Position numbers and translations under genes: made by a program
Notes under the pieces: generated by a model
The model's database searches: none
What the model was told of the DNA's origin: nothing
The model's input: only the letters and a program-made list of their open reading frames with translations
Source: Beroe forskalii
Lineage: Eukaryota > Ctenophora > Nuda > Beroida > Beroidae
NCBI GenBank assembly: GCA_011033025.1
Contig: WFMF01000081.1
Coordinates: 434,001 to 498,000 of the forward strand
Direction of reading: 5' to 3'
Length of the DNA: 64,000 nucleotides
Part shown: positions 35,001-44,500 of the stretch, piece by piece
Numbering within the stretch: the first letter of the stretch is position 1
How the letters are laid out: each line of letters starts with the position of its first letter

Positions 35001-36778
35001 GCTTCCAGGGGTTCAAATTCAAGGGGGAGTGTTGTGAGACAGCAGTGATGGTAAGCTTCCAGGGGTTCAAATTCAAGGGGGAGTGTTGTGAGACAGCAGT
35101 GATGGTAAGCTTCCAGGGGTTCAAATTCAAGGGGGAGTGTTGTGAGACAGCAGTGATGGTAAGCTTCCAGGGTTCAAATTCAAGGGGGAGTGTTGTGAGA
35201 CAGCAGTGATGGTAAGCTTCCAGGGTTCAAATTCAAGGGGGAGTGTAGTGAGACAGCAGTGATGGTAAGCTTCCAGGGGTTCAAATTCAAGGGTGAGTGT
35301 TGTGAGACAGCAGTGATGGTAAGCTTCCAGGGGTTCAAATTCAAGGGGGAGTGTAGATCACATTATCAACGTGCTGCTCAGACCTGAGCAGAAATAGTAA
35401 CCTTGTGCGCCGCAATAGCACACCGCGCGGCGCATTACGGCGCGCAACTGAACCCCCAGTTTGAGTTGTTTCTAACTCAGTGACAGACTCAGAGGAAGAC
35501 TCAGAAGCAGAGGAAGAAAGTGGAGGAGGGGAGTCAGGAGGGGGGTTCTTTGACAACATCAGAGGAATCGAGGACCTGGAACCTGCCCAGCCCCTCTCCA
35601 ACGGAACTCACGACCTTATTGAAGTGAAAAGGTAGCTGCAGTCTGGGCTTTATTCATTGAAATTTTGTGTAAGGTTTATCAGATGTTAACTTGGTTATGT
35701 ATAAAAATTAGCATCTCCCTAACATGTCAATTGTCAGTGCTGATGTGCCGGTGGTCCAATCTGAGCCGTCTGGCGCTGCCACTAAGTCTGCTGAAGAAGA
35801 TAAGCCCGCCCCTAAGAGTTCTGAGAAGGATGGTGCGAGCAGCGTCACGCGCAGCTCAGAGACAGAAACTGACGAGGAAGATTCTGAGTACGAGGATGAG
35901 ACGGACGAGGAGGAAGATGTCACGGAGAAAGCCACTGAGCCTGTGAAAACGCTGGTCAGTGAGACACCGCCTGAAACAAAAGAAAAGGAAGAAGAGATCG
36001 TGAGAGATCCCGCCCCGCCCGCACCACTTCAGGTACGAAATTTGACTCTGCGCGCATGTTGACTTTGATAACTCCACCGCGCGCATGTTGACTCTGTTTG
36101 CTCCACCGCGCGCACGTTGACTCTGATAACTCCACCGCGCGCACGTTGACTCTGATAACTCCACCGCGCGCACGTTGACTCTGTTTACTCCACCGCGCGC
36201 ACGTTGACTGTTATTACTCCACCGCGCGCACGTTGACTCTGTTAACTCCACCGCGCGCACGTTGACTCTGTTATTACTCCACCGCGCGCACGTTGACTCT
36301 GTTAACTCCACCGCGCGCACGTTGACTCTGTTAACTCCACCGCGCGCACGTTGACTGTTATTACTCCACCGCGCGCACGTTGACTCTGATAACCACCGCG
36401 CGCACGTTGACTCTGTTATTACTCCACCGCGCGCACGTTGACTCTGTTATTACTCCACCGCGCGCACGTTGACTCTGTTATTACTCCACCGCGCGCACGT
36501 TGACTCTGTTAACTCCACCAGTCCACCTCCCGCACGCACTATCAAATCTCCCGCAAGCTGAAAAACAGTTTGCCTGGGACTGCACTTTGGCTTTAGTTTT
36601 CTTATGCTGAACAACTTTTATCATAAAAATTCCTACTCCCTGTTATCTATAGGCAGCAAAACCAGCCGAGGAAGAGAAACCGAAGAAAACAGGTTTTTGG
36701 AAGAAGAAACCTAAAAAGGAGACCCAAAAAGGAGGGGCTGGTACGCAATCCAGTTCCAAAGCATGCGTCATTCTGTGA
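29050..36778 (+). CDS. RPGR: RPGR, RCC1-propeller ciliary transition-zone protein with CAAX end (twelve exons seen)
   Basis: RPGR works at the cilium base with PDE6-delta and RPGRIP1. Exons are 29050-29197, 29315-29505, 29850-30056, 30964-31116, 31428-31589, 32006-32056 (uncertain end), about 33696-33821, 34161-34258, 34376-34577, 35481-35631, 35738-36032 and 36653-36778. The start resembles human RPGR (GAVFTFGKSKF, FWVKNDPV, CGDEHTAVVT). Seven propeller signatures occur in order: CGDEH, CGRSH, CGVEH, CGYYH, CGNTC, VGEGH, CGGCH. Exons 8-12 encode a Lys/Glu-rich, then Ser/Glu/Asp-rich linker. The protein ends KACVIL, a CAAX box, as the human constitutive isoform ends in CTIL; terminal Leu predicts geranylgeranylation. 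Phases agree except between exons 6 and 7: exon 6 ends in phase 0 at the best donor while exon 7 needs phase 1, and the FG..GQLG strand expected there is missing. One exon in the minisatellite between 32057 and 33690 is therefore lost, unrecognised or mis-assembled. Confidence 0.9.
29508..29750 (+). promoter_or_regulatory. Minisatellite of RFX X-box-like palindromes in RPGR intron 2
   Basis: GTTGCTATAGCAAC, a perfect palindrome of two GTTGCT half-sites two bases apart, occurs at 29543, 29602, 29660, 29689 and 29718. Imperfect copies (GTTTCTGTAGCAAC) lie between. The arrangement fits the RFX X-box (two inverted half-sites, 0-3 bp apart). RFX factors are known to drive ciliary genes such as RPGR partners; function here is inferred. 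Confidence 0.55.
30140..30962. repeat. 33-bp minisatellite filling RPGR intron 3
   Basis: About 25 copies of CATTAGTCTGACAGCACCCA followed by GAAATCCCTCTTC. The array ends in the acceptor itself: AAATCCCTCTTTCAG at 30963 is a variant of the unit. The unit length, a multiple of three, creates spurious minus-strand frames. Confidence 0.9.
31112..31275 (+). repeat. Tandem copies of an RPGR donor
   Basis: The exon 4 donor CCCCAG|GTTTGTACCCCC is repeated about six times downstream at roughly 25-bp spacing, most copies keeping CAGGTTTGT. Confidence 0.85.
32130..33005 (+). repeat. Minisatellite with GAGAGTTTCAG|GTAATG donor-like unit
   Basis: About twelve units with TAGTGGAGAGTTTCAGGTAA and variable CCCCTGCACTCC filler. 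Each contains a good donor, but no recognised exon precedes it. It lies where the missing RPGR propeller exon is expected. Confidence 0.8.
33005..33690 (+). repeat. Minisatellite of acceptor-like units before RPGR exon 7
   Basis: About twenty copies of a roughly 30-bp unit (CTAACCCCTGTGTTACCCAC followed by AGCAGCCCTCT). The true acceptor, CTAACCCCTGTTTTAACACAG at 33690, is a variant of the same unit. Confidence 0.85.
33965..34160 (+). repeat. 31-bp minisatellite ending in the RPGR exon 8 acceptor
   Basis: About six units of GAGGTTGCTTACCACTTGTC plus TCCAAAGTGTGT. The last reads CTCCACAG and serves as the acceptor at 34160. Confidence 0.85.
34578..35360 (+). repeat. About 14 tandem copies of an RPGR donor
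   Basis: The exon 9 end ACAGCAGTGATG|GTAAGC is followed by about 14 units of roughly 53 bp. Most repeat GACAGCAGTGATGGTAAGCT exactly, with filler CCAGGGGTTCAAATTCAAG. The array spans most of the intron. Confidence 0.92.
36040..36512. repeat. CpG-rich minisatellite in the last RPGR intron
   Basis: About 17 units of CTCCACCGCGCGCACGTTGA plus CTCTGTTA, starting just downstream of the donor at 36032. The nearest copy overlaps the intron start (GCGCGCATGTTGACTTTG). Confidence 0.9.
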
Positions 36779-37321
36779 GAACTCTTCTCCGAGATTCTTA
36801 CAATAGTTCCTTTTTTACTTTACTGGATCGAGTCCCAAATTTTCAGAAAATGAATGAATCCTTTTAGCATCCCCAAAAAATTTATAAATGGAGATTTATT
36901 TTTTTGAACGTTCATACAAATCTTCATTGAATTAACTCCACCAGTAAAAAATTCTAAATAGTAGTACAGTTAAAGAAATTGCATCTCTGTTGGTCAAGTA
37001 TAAAAGCACTGGCAGTGGAGGGGGCTGCCTGTGATTTTACTAAGAAGTGTCCTCCCAACCTTTCTATAAGTGTTACTTTGCCATTATTCAGGGCATTAAG
37101 AATTTACCTCTAAATCTCGAATCTTAGGTTATACTTATCTTGAACACGAAGTTGACACGTTCCTAATTTCACATACGAGACCGCTCGGTGCTGAATGTTA
37201 GTGTATCGTTACATGTGTGAAGATGTTCTATCTTGCTCCAGTGTAATCAGTATGAGTAAATCATGAAATAGTTATCAAATATAGGTTCTATGATTAAATC
37301 TTGATTAAGGTATGAACGATA
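36779..37321. other. Downstream of RPGR, nothing recognised
   Basis: AT-rich DNA probably including the RPGR 3' UTR. No frame, array or RNA gene is seen. An AATAAA occurs only at 37550, beyond a MITE. Confidence 0.5.
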
Positions 37322-37454
37322 CCAGGGACGTGTCGACCTCCTTGGTGCACGACTAGACTTCTTCATGCGTGGTGTAAAACTAAGTCTGCGCGACTCATAA
37401 TGCCTGTCATTGACGGCCAGTGAGCCGCGCACGTTGGAGTTTGACACGTAACTG
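37322..37454. mobile_element. Hairpin MITE, diverged copy of the 5277 family
   Basis: The ends CAGGGACGTGTCGAC and GTTTGACACGT match inversely. CAGTGAGCCGCGCAC lies inside. It is more diverged than the copy at 5277. Confidence 0.6.
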
Positions 37455-38043
37455 TCAGTGTAACTGTTAGTGTTATGATAACGTGAGGTTCTAGAATTAG
37501 ATGATTGTTCAACCTAAATGAAAATTAATGATTATTAATCTTATTAATTAATAAATATCCCAGTTTGAATATCAGTAAGGTTTAAGAATTTGAAAGTTCA
37601 GAATTTTGTATACGTTTAAGTTATATGCTTGTATTATATATAAATATTATGTAAATGATTTTATGGTATACAGTATCATCAGTCAAATGATTAACTTGTG
37701 AATAGAGTTCACTTATCATGATTCATTTTATCGTGACATCTGCATCTAGGGTTTTGTTAATAATAATTAAATCAATCAAATAATTATAATGTTTGAGTAA
37801 CTTAGATGTGACAATTGACATTACTTTTTCAATTTTCAGAGGTTTTCGATATATTAATTATCCCTAAAGACGACTTTCCTGTATATTAGTTAACTTCAAA
37901 TGTAATGTTGCATTTTATTTAAAAAAATGTTTGAAGAGAAATTCAACGTCAGTTGTCAAGACCACAATTAAGTTATTAACAATTTCATTTTAAGTTGAAA
38001 GGCCTCTTAAGCGTTAATAATAATATTACTATATATATATATA

Positions 38044-38800
38044 CCGTGTGTCTCGATCGTTTTCAAGTTTTCAACGAAATTTCTTTAGTTTTGCTTTATA
38101 ATAAATCAGAAAAATAATGGCGTTTTTTTCGGCCACCTGAGGGGCGCTGAGCCACGCCCTTTTTCTAAATAAACTTTCAATTTTTTCAAAATTCCTTCGC
38201 CATCGAGTTGCTTATGATGAATAAAAATTTTGAGAATTTTGTCCGGGGGTTATTGGAGTCACCCTGAGGGGCGTGGGAATACATACTTTTTTCCGCAAAA
38301 TTGAACTTTCAATTTTTTTCAAAATTCCTTCGCCATTGAGTTGCTCATGATGAATAAAAATTTTGAGAATTTTGTCCGAGTTATTGGGTCACCCTGAGGG
38401 GCGTGGTAGGCCACGCCCTTTTTCGCAAAAATTAAACTTTCGAATTTTTTCAAAATTCCTTCGCCATCGAGTTCCTTATGATGAATACTAATTTTGAAAT
38501 TTTTCATTTATTGTAATAATGAGGGGCGTGGGAGATACACTTTTTCGCAAAAATCAAAGTTTCGAATTTTTTCAAAATTCCTTATGGAGTTATTATGATG
38601 ACTAAAGGTTTTGAGAATTTGCAATTTGTTACCGTTCTGACTTTTTTTTCATTAAAGTTTCGAATTTCCCCTCAAAACTCGCACGGTCAAATCACTCAGT
38701 TTTATGTTCTTTAGATTAACCATTTTCATAAGTTAACGGGAACCGACTAGTAATATTAAAATGATATATGATATTGACCGTGGTGTCTCGATCTTTTCAG
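38044..38800. repeat. Four diverged tandem copies of a roughly 130-bp unit
   Basis: Units share TTTTTTCAAAATTCCTTCGCC, ATGATGAATA and CACCCTGAGGGGCGTGG. GTGTCTCGATC and TTTTCA near both ends (38044 and 38786) suggest a bounded element rather than simple satellite. Confidence 0.65.
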
Positions 38801-38875
38801 TTTTCACATTTCTGTTTTGCAAGCGTGGCGTGTGCCCGTGAACGCTGCGAATCAGGATATAATCATTATCAATAA

Positions 38876-39059
38876 GGGATCGTTCACATATTACGTAATC
38901 ACCTAGGGTGAGGGACCGAGGGAGGGGGTTTCGGAATGATTACGTTACATGATAATGTAACAAATAAAACTACTGTAAACTTGATTACGAATACGAGGGG
39001 AGGGGGGGGTAAAAATCCGCAAAATTGATTACGTAATAATATAATATGTGAACGATCCC
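38876..39059. mobile_element. PIF/Harbinger-like MITE with TAA duplication
   Basis: The termini are GGGATCGTTCACATATTACG and the inverse. TAA is present at 38873-38875 and 39060-39062. It is 184 bp and non-coding. The family assignment rests on the 3-bp TAA duplication. Confidence 0.75.
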
Positions 39060-39231
39060 TAATTACCAATACCATATCATTTATTGTGCTGTTTTGCATT
39101 TAAATTTGCTTTTTTGTATTCTGACTTTTACTCATTATCGAATTTCAACTGTGATCCTGTTTTAGTTCTTTGATTAACCTTCGTTAATACTATTTATAGA
39201 AAACCGCAGGTGTGTAATTTTATGTTCCCCT

Positions 39232-39725
39232 AACCAGGGGCGCGGCGTCGGTTTTCGGTATCTCTCCCATATAAACGGCTCTGAGTGACGTCACAGATCT
39301 AAACGTCAGTTTTTCTATATCCTAAACCTAACCATAACCCTAACCAAAACCCTAGCCTTAATCTTAACCCTAACCCTAACAAATATTGACCCTAATCCTG
39401 ACCCTAACCCTAGTCCTTAAAGCGCTAGGTGCGCTTAATTATATTTTTCTGAGTGATGTCATTGTCATAGATAATGAAGGCTCCCGTTTATATGGGAGAC
39501 CTACCCGGTTTTCCTGTTTTAGCGCTTGCCGCGCCGCGCAATCCGTGCGCGTAACCAGGTAAGGGTCCTTACGCGTCGCGTCGCTCGGAAGTGTCTTAAT
39601 AGGTCAAAAAAGCGCCGTTGCGTGACCCCCGACTCGCATGCAACGTCTGGCAAAAGCGCCGCGCGTAGAGAATTGCGCGGCGCTTATAATTATACACACC
39701 TGTGCAGGCATCGGTTGCTAAACAC
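39232..39725. repeat. CpG-rich interspersed repeat, interrupted
   Basis: Same family as 20842-21485 (CCCTAACCAGGGGCG start, GCTTGCCGCGCCG, CCCGACTCGCATGCAACGTC). It is split by the MITE at 39257-39505. Confidence 0.7.
39257..39505. mobile_element. hAT-like MITE with 8-bp duplication and telomere-like core
   Basis: CGGTTTTC flanks it at 39249-39256 and 39506-39513. The termini are GGTATCTCTCCCATATAAAC and the inverse of GGTAGGTCTCCCATATAAAC. The core (39325-39420) is a run of CCCTAA-like repeats. It is inserted inside the CpG-rich repeat. Confidence 0.85.
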
Positions 39726-39729
39726 GTAA

Positions 39730-40425
39730 ATAATTGATTTAAAAAATTACATGTTATTTGTTATCAATTATAAATTTTTTGGTGCTTCCGAAAAATGAAT
39801 TCTGTTCTTTCACAGCTCTTGGAGGTTTTTGATTGATTATTTTATTAATTGAAGTCTTGGAAAAATCATCCATAATTGTGTTGAGTTGTCATATGTTTTG
39901 AAATTGATTCTGATTGCTTTTTTTCAAGTAACTGAATGAGCATTTCAGTCCAGAGGTTTCAGAGCACTTTAGTCCAGAGGTTTATTGAATTATAGACACT
40001 GTTTTGTGAAATGAGTGTTGATGTCAAATCAAAACATTTTACTTTACTTTACTTTACTTGTAATTAGTGAAAACTAAAAATGTGACTGATTTGGTTGTAT
40101 TTGTGATATGAGTTACATTTATAAAAGAGTTACATTTATATTTAATAAAACTGCTGTCTATTGAAAGTAACAATTATGATTCAAGCCAAATAACTACTCC
40201 ACAATATCAACTGACAGTTTCGAATCATAACTTCAAGATTGACTTTATGAAAAGCTATGAATCATCTTCAGGATCTCCAAGGAGCAGCCTCAACACATCC
40301 TCAGTTAGTTAATTTAATACGTGTTGTGTTGTAAGTTTGAAACATTTATAATATAATAATAATGGGTTACATGATAATAATAATAATGAGTTACATTTAT
40401 AAAAGAGTTACATTTATAATAATAC
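39730..40425. other. AT-rich interval upstream of SMURF, nothing recognised
   Basis: No coding similarity seen. A few short ACTTT and AATAAT runs occur. Confidence 0.5.
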
Positions 40426-40430
40426 TAGCA

Positions 40431-40918
40431 GGCCCATTGGGCCTGCTAATACACAGCTCACTCGGCGCTGCTTCGCAGCACCTCGTTCGCAATTTTCAAC
40501 CAATGCAATTCAGACTTATGAAAAAATTTCACTGCATCGAAAAATTCAAGCCAGAACCAAAGTTTTGCACTCCAGTAGAGTAGCTCAACAAAACCAAACA
40601 AAGCAAGAAATGAAATTCACACACTTCACATGTTACCATAGCAATTTTTCGTTTCCTTACGCAAGCACTTTCCGCACTCTGCACGTGCATGCCGACACAA
40701 ACCCATACACACATCGACACAGTTCCCACACACACGGTTTTTCCATTCTAATCTATGATGCCGACACAGAGTCCCACACACACGCCAACACGAATCCCAT
40801 ACACACATCGACACAGTGCCCATACACACAGTTTCACCATTCTAACCTATGATAACGACACAGAGTCCCACACACACGCCGACACGAATCCCATGCACTC
40901 ACTTTACTTTATATATAA
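40431..40918. repeat. Interspersed repeat, copy C (CTAGCAGGCCC family)
   Basis: Over 90% similar by eye to 25332-25809, with the same start hairpin and TTTACTTTATATATAAGA end. It sits in an ATAATAATA-rich target, so target duplications cannot be read. Confidence 0.8.
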
Positions 40919-41583
40919 GATAATAATAATGGGGCCCCCTTGACTATTGAAACTACGTTGTCTGTGTGAGTTTATCTGTGTATGTGTGTTTTTGACTTTT
41001 TGACTTCTGAGGGCACTGCCATGGTTTTTGTTCCCTTTTTAATGGACTAGAGAGTGTGAAGGTCTGCTCCAAGATACTCTTACAGTGACAGTTTGAACTG
41101 CAGTTTTGTGTGTGGTGTAAGTTTGTGTGATGTAAAGACATAAATAACATGTCTGTACACGCAACACACTTACACTGTGTAACATTAGAGATAGCTTGAG
41201 ATGGTAGTTAATATTATTTTGTTAGACAAGCTTGTAATAATAAACAGATTATATCATAATTCTCATTTCTAGTCTTTTTACTACCAATATCTAATCTGAG
41301 ATATAGTTTTATCATGGATTAGGAAGGTTAGGATATGTTGAAACCAGATGGCGAATACTCAAAATGTTGTCACTCGTAACCGAACTCGGATAAGATTTAC
41401 AAGTTAGTTTTATATGAATTTGTTAGTTTGCTTATAAGTAAACAATAATGAGAATCAAGAAAGTTCTTGGCTTCTATGTATTGAAGAATTTTCTATACTC
41501 CTGATAATTTTTCTAATTTCATCATTGCTACTGTTGATACTCAAAACATTTATGTAACAACCATGAAATTACATACATTTCAG

Positions 41584-44500
41584 TTGTTTGTGCTAAAGGT
41601 TTGGCAAAACGAGAATTCTTCCGCTTGCCAGATGTATTTGCTAAGATAATAGTGGATGGAAGTGGGCAACATTATTCTACCAAAACTGTTAAGGGAACTT
41701 TGGATCCCAAGTGGAATGACCATTTTGATTTGTAAGCATGACTTTTTCCATTATAAATTCTCCCATCATGCCATTAGAAATTATTTTGCTTGGTAGATAA
41801 AGGTCTGGAATCATTAAACCAACTAAATTTGCATGTATGATTGATGTAAATTTGCAAATCCAAGTTTAAACTTAAATTGCAGGTTTGTTGATCACTTAGA
41901 CTGTATCACAATTCAACTATGGAATCATCGAAAACTGAAGAGCAAGAATTGCAAAGCTGTTCAAGAAGCCTTCCTTGGTTGTGCCCGTATCAAGGGCCAG
42001 TACATATTCCGAATGAAAGACAATGGCTGTGAGTTGGATTAAAATTTCTCTTCTTGATTAAATGATTAGATCTGTATTTTGTGATAATAATAGATTTTTA
42101 CTATAAGTATACTTTGAGGATTGTTATTTTTAATCAACTATAGCTGATCATACTGCAAGCTATTGCCTATAGTTGATATATAGAGCATTTTCATGGGAAA
42201 TTTGAATTTTGGTGATCCTGCCACAGGTCAGAGACTTGCTCTTAGCAAGATTCGTCATGATGATCTTGACATAAAAGGCATCATCGTGATATCCCTCTCA
42301 TCCCGAGACCTTTTCTCCTCTCCTTCGCCCACGTTCTCAGACCCTAATGAGCTCCCAGAGGGGTGAGTTGTAACTCTGCATATAGAGTACCATGCCACTC
42401 CAAGTTCTCTTGATAACAACGTGAACACTGAGCAATCTGCTCCTCATTTAGAAGGTTGATTTACTGGACTATTGATATCTGACTAATGTCTGAATGCATA
42501 ATTTCTCAATATAGATGAAATTATGATATTTATAATCTGACATCAAAGAAACACTAAATTCAGGTGTATGATTAATAAGTAATTTAAAATACTCAACGGT
42601 ATAAAACTCAACTGCACTTCTATAAATACGAGTGACATATGTTCCATAATTTAATCATTACCATCTCGTACATAGATGAGACGAATGCAATTGAGTCGTA
42701 TAAAATCTGTGTGAAAGCTCCTGTTATTTCTCCCCACACACAACATACAGTGACACAGCGAATGTGCCAACATTGATAATTGGGTGTAAGCTAAATATTT
42801 TACCCTGTCAACGGTTTACAAAACATACCATTTTTATGTCAAAATCAAGCCTTATTTTTGCCAATACTTTTTACTTGCCGTGGAATGCATTGTGCTTCTG
42901 TTCTGGTACATTACATAATACACGGTGTTCCTGATTACATTCCAAATAGCCAAATGTGCCAAACATTCAAACACACTATTCTCAATGTCGAAGTTTGATT
43001 GGGTATATTTCGAGCAAGTTCCCTGGGACTGTAGTTATAAATTCCAATATTCTCAGTTCATCTCATCAATTTTAAATTGAATACAGATGAGTAATGGTCC
43101 TTGGTAACCAATTGTTATCAGAAACATCTGACGTCCATCAACAATAACATATGATTTGATGTTGGATGTCGTAGGTTGATGTGTTGTGTGTTTAGTTTAG
43201 GATTTCCGGTCGTATGAAAGTTTCTGACCCCCTACTAGGACCCCAAACAATATTGACCCCTACTGTTTTGACCCCCTACTGACCCCCTCATAGACCCCCT
43301 ACTGACCCCTGGTGAACCCCTGGTGACCCCCTGGTGAACCCCTACTGACCCCTACTGACCACTTCCTGATCATAATTCTAACATATATCATGAATGTTTT
43401 AAAAGCATTTAAAATAGCACTCAGCCATATAATGACGCTGGTCAATTGCCACTCGATCAAGGCACCCTAAACGCACGCTCAAAACATAAACGAGTCAGTT
43501 ATATTGTTCGTTATGTTATTCTGTTATTCAAGTCAGTCAAATAAGTCAGGACAGTCACGTTAGTCAAGTTATTCAAGTCATTCAAGTCAGTTCTGTCAGG
43601 TTATATTTTAAATGCTTTTTAAAACATTCATGATACGTTATGTATGGTGTTTAAGATTCAGTATTCATAAATCACCAGAAGTGATTTTTAATTATGGTCA
43701 GCAGAGGGTCAAGTAGGGTAAATAACATGGAATTACCAATGCCAGTAGGGGTTCAGCAGGGGTCAGTAGGGGGTCAGTAGGGGGTCAGCAGGGGGTCATT
43801 GGTATACTTTCATACGACCGGATTTCCAATAGGCCAAACAATATTCATGTGTTACTCATCATAGCTAAGTAGGATGACACACCTTACCATTACGTATAAT
43901 GTTGTGATGATGTCCCACCGTCATATCTGACTTGTAACCGTGTACACCAGAAAGTGACACACATTAAAACGCAGTACATTCCAATCGCTCTCTTTCGAGT
44001 GCACAATACGTAAGCAGTCCGACATTGATTTAGCATGACATACTTTACGAATGAACACGAAACATTGAAATAAGAATTCAAGATACGTCATGTGGCATGG
44101 TGTTTAAGATTCAGTATTATAAATCTGAAGTGATTTATAATTTTGACTTCAAGCAGGGGTAAATAACATGGAATTACTAATTCCTTCATTCTTCCTCGTT
44201 TTAACCCATCCTGAGTTGTCACGCTGTTTATACTCTGTTGTCAGAATCTTGTCAGAGTGTTGTCACTCTGTTGTCAGAGTGTTCTCACTCCGTTTTCAGA
44301 GTGTTCTCACAGTGTTGTCAGAGTGTTCTCACAGTGTTGTCAGAGTGTTGTCACTCTGTTGTCAGAGTGTTTTCAGAGTGTTATCAGTGTTGTCAGAGTG
44401 TTGTCACTCTGGTGTCAGAGTGTTCTCACTCTGCTGTCAGAGTGTTCTCACAGTGTTGTCAGAGTGTTATCAGTGTTGTCACTCCTTTTTCAGAGTGTTG

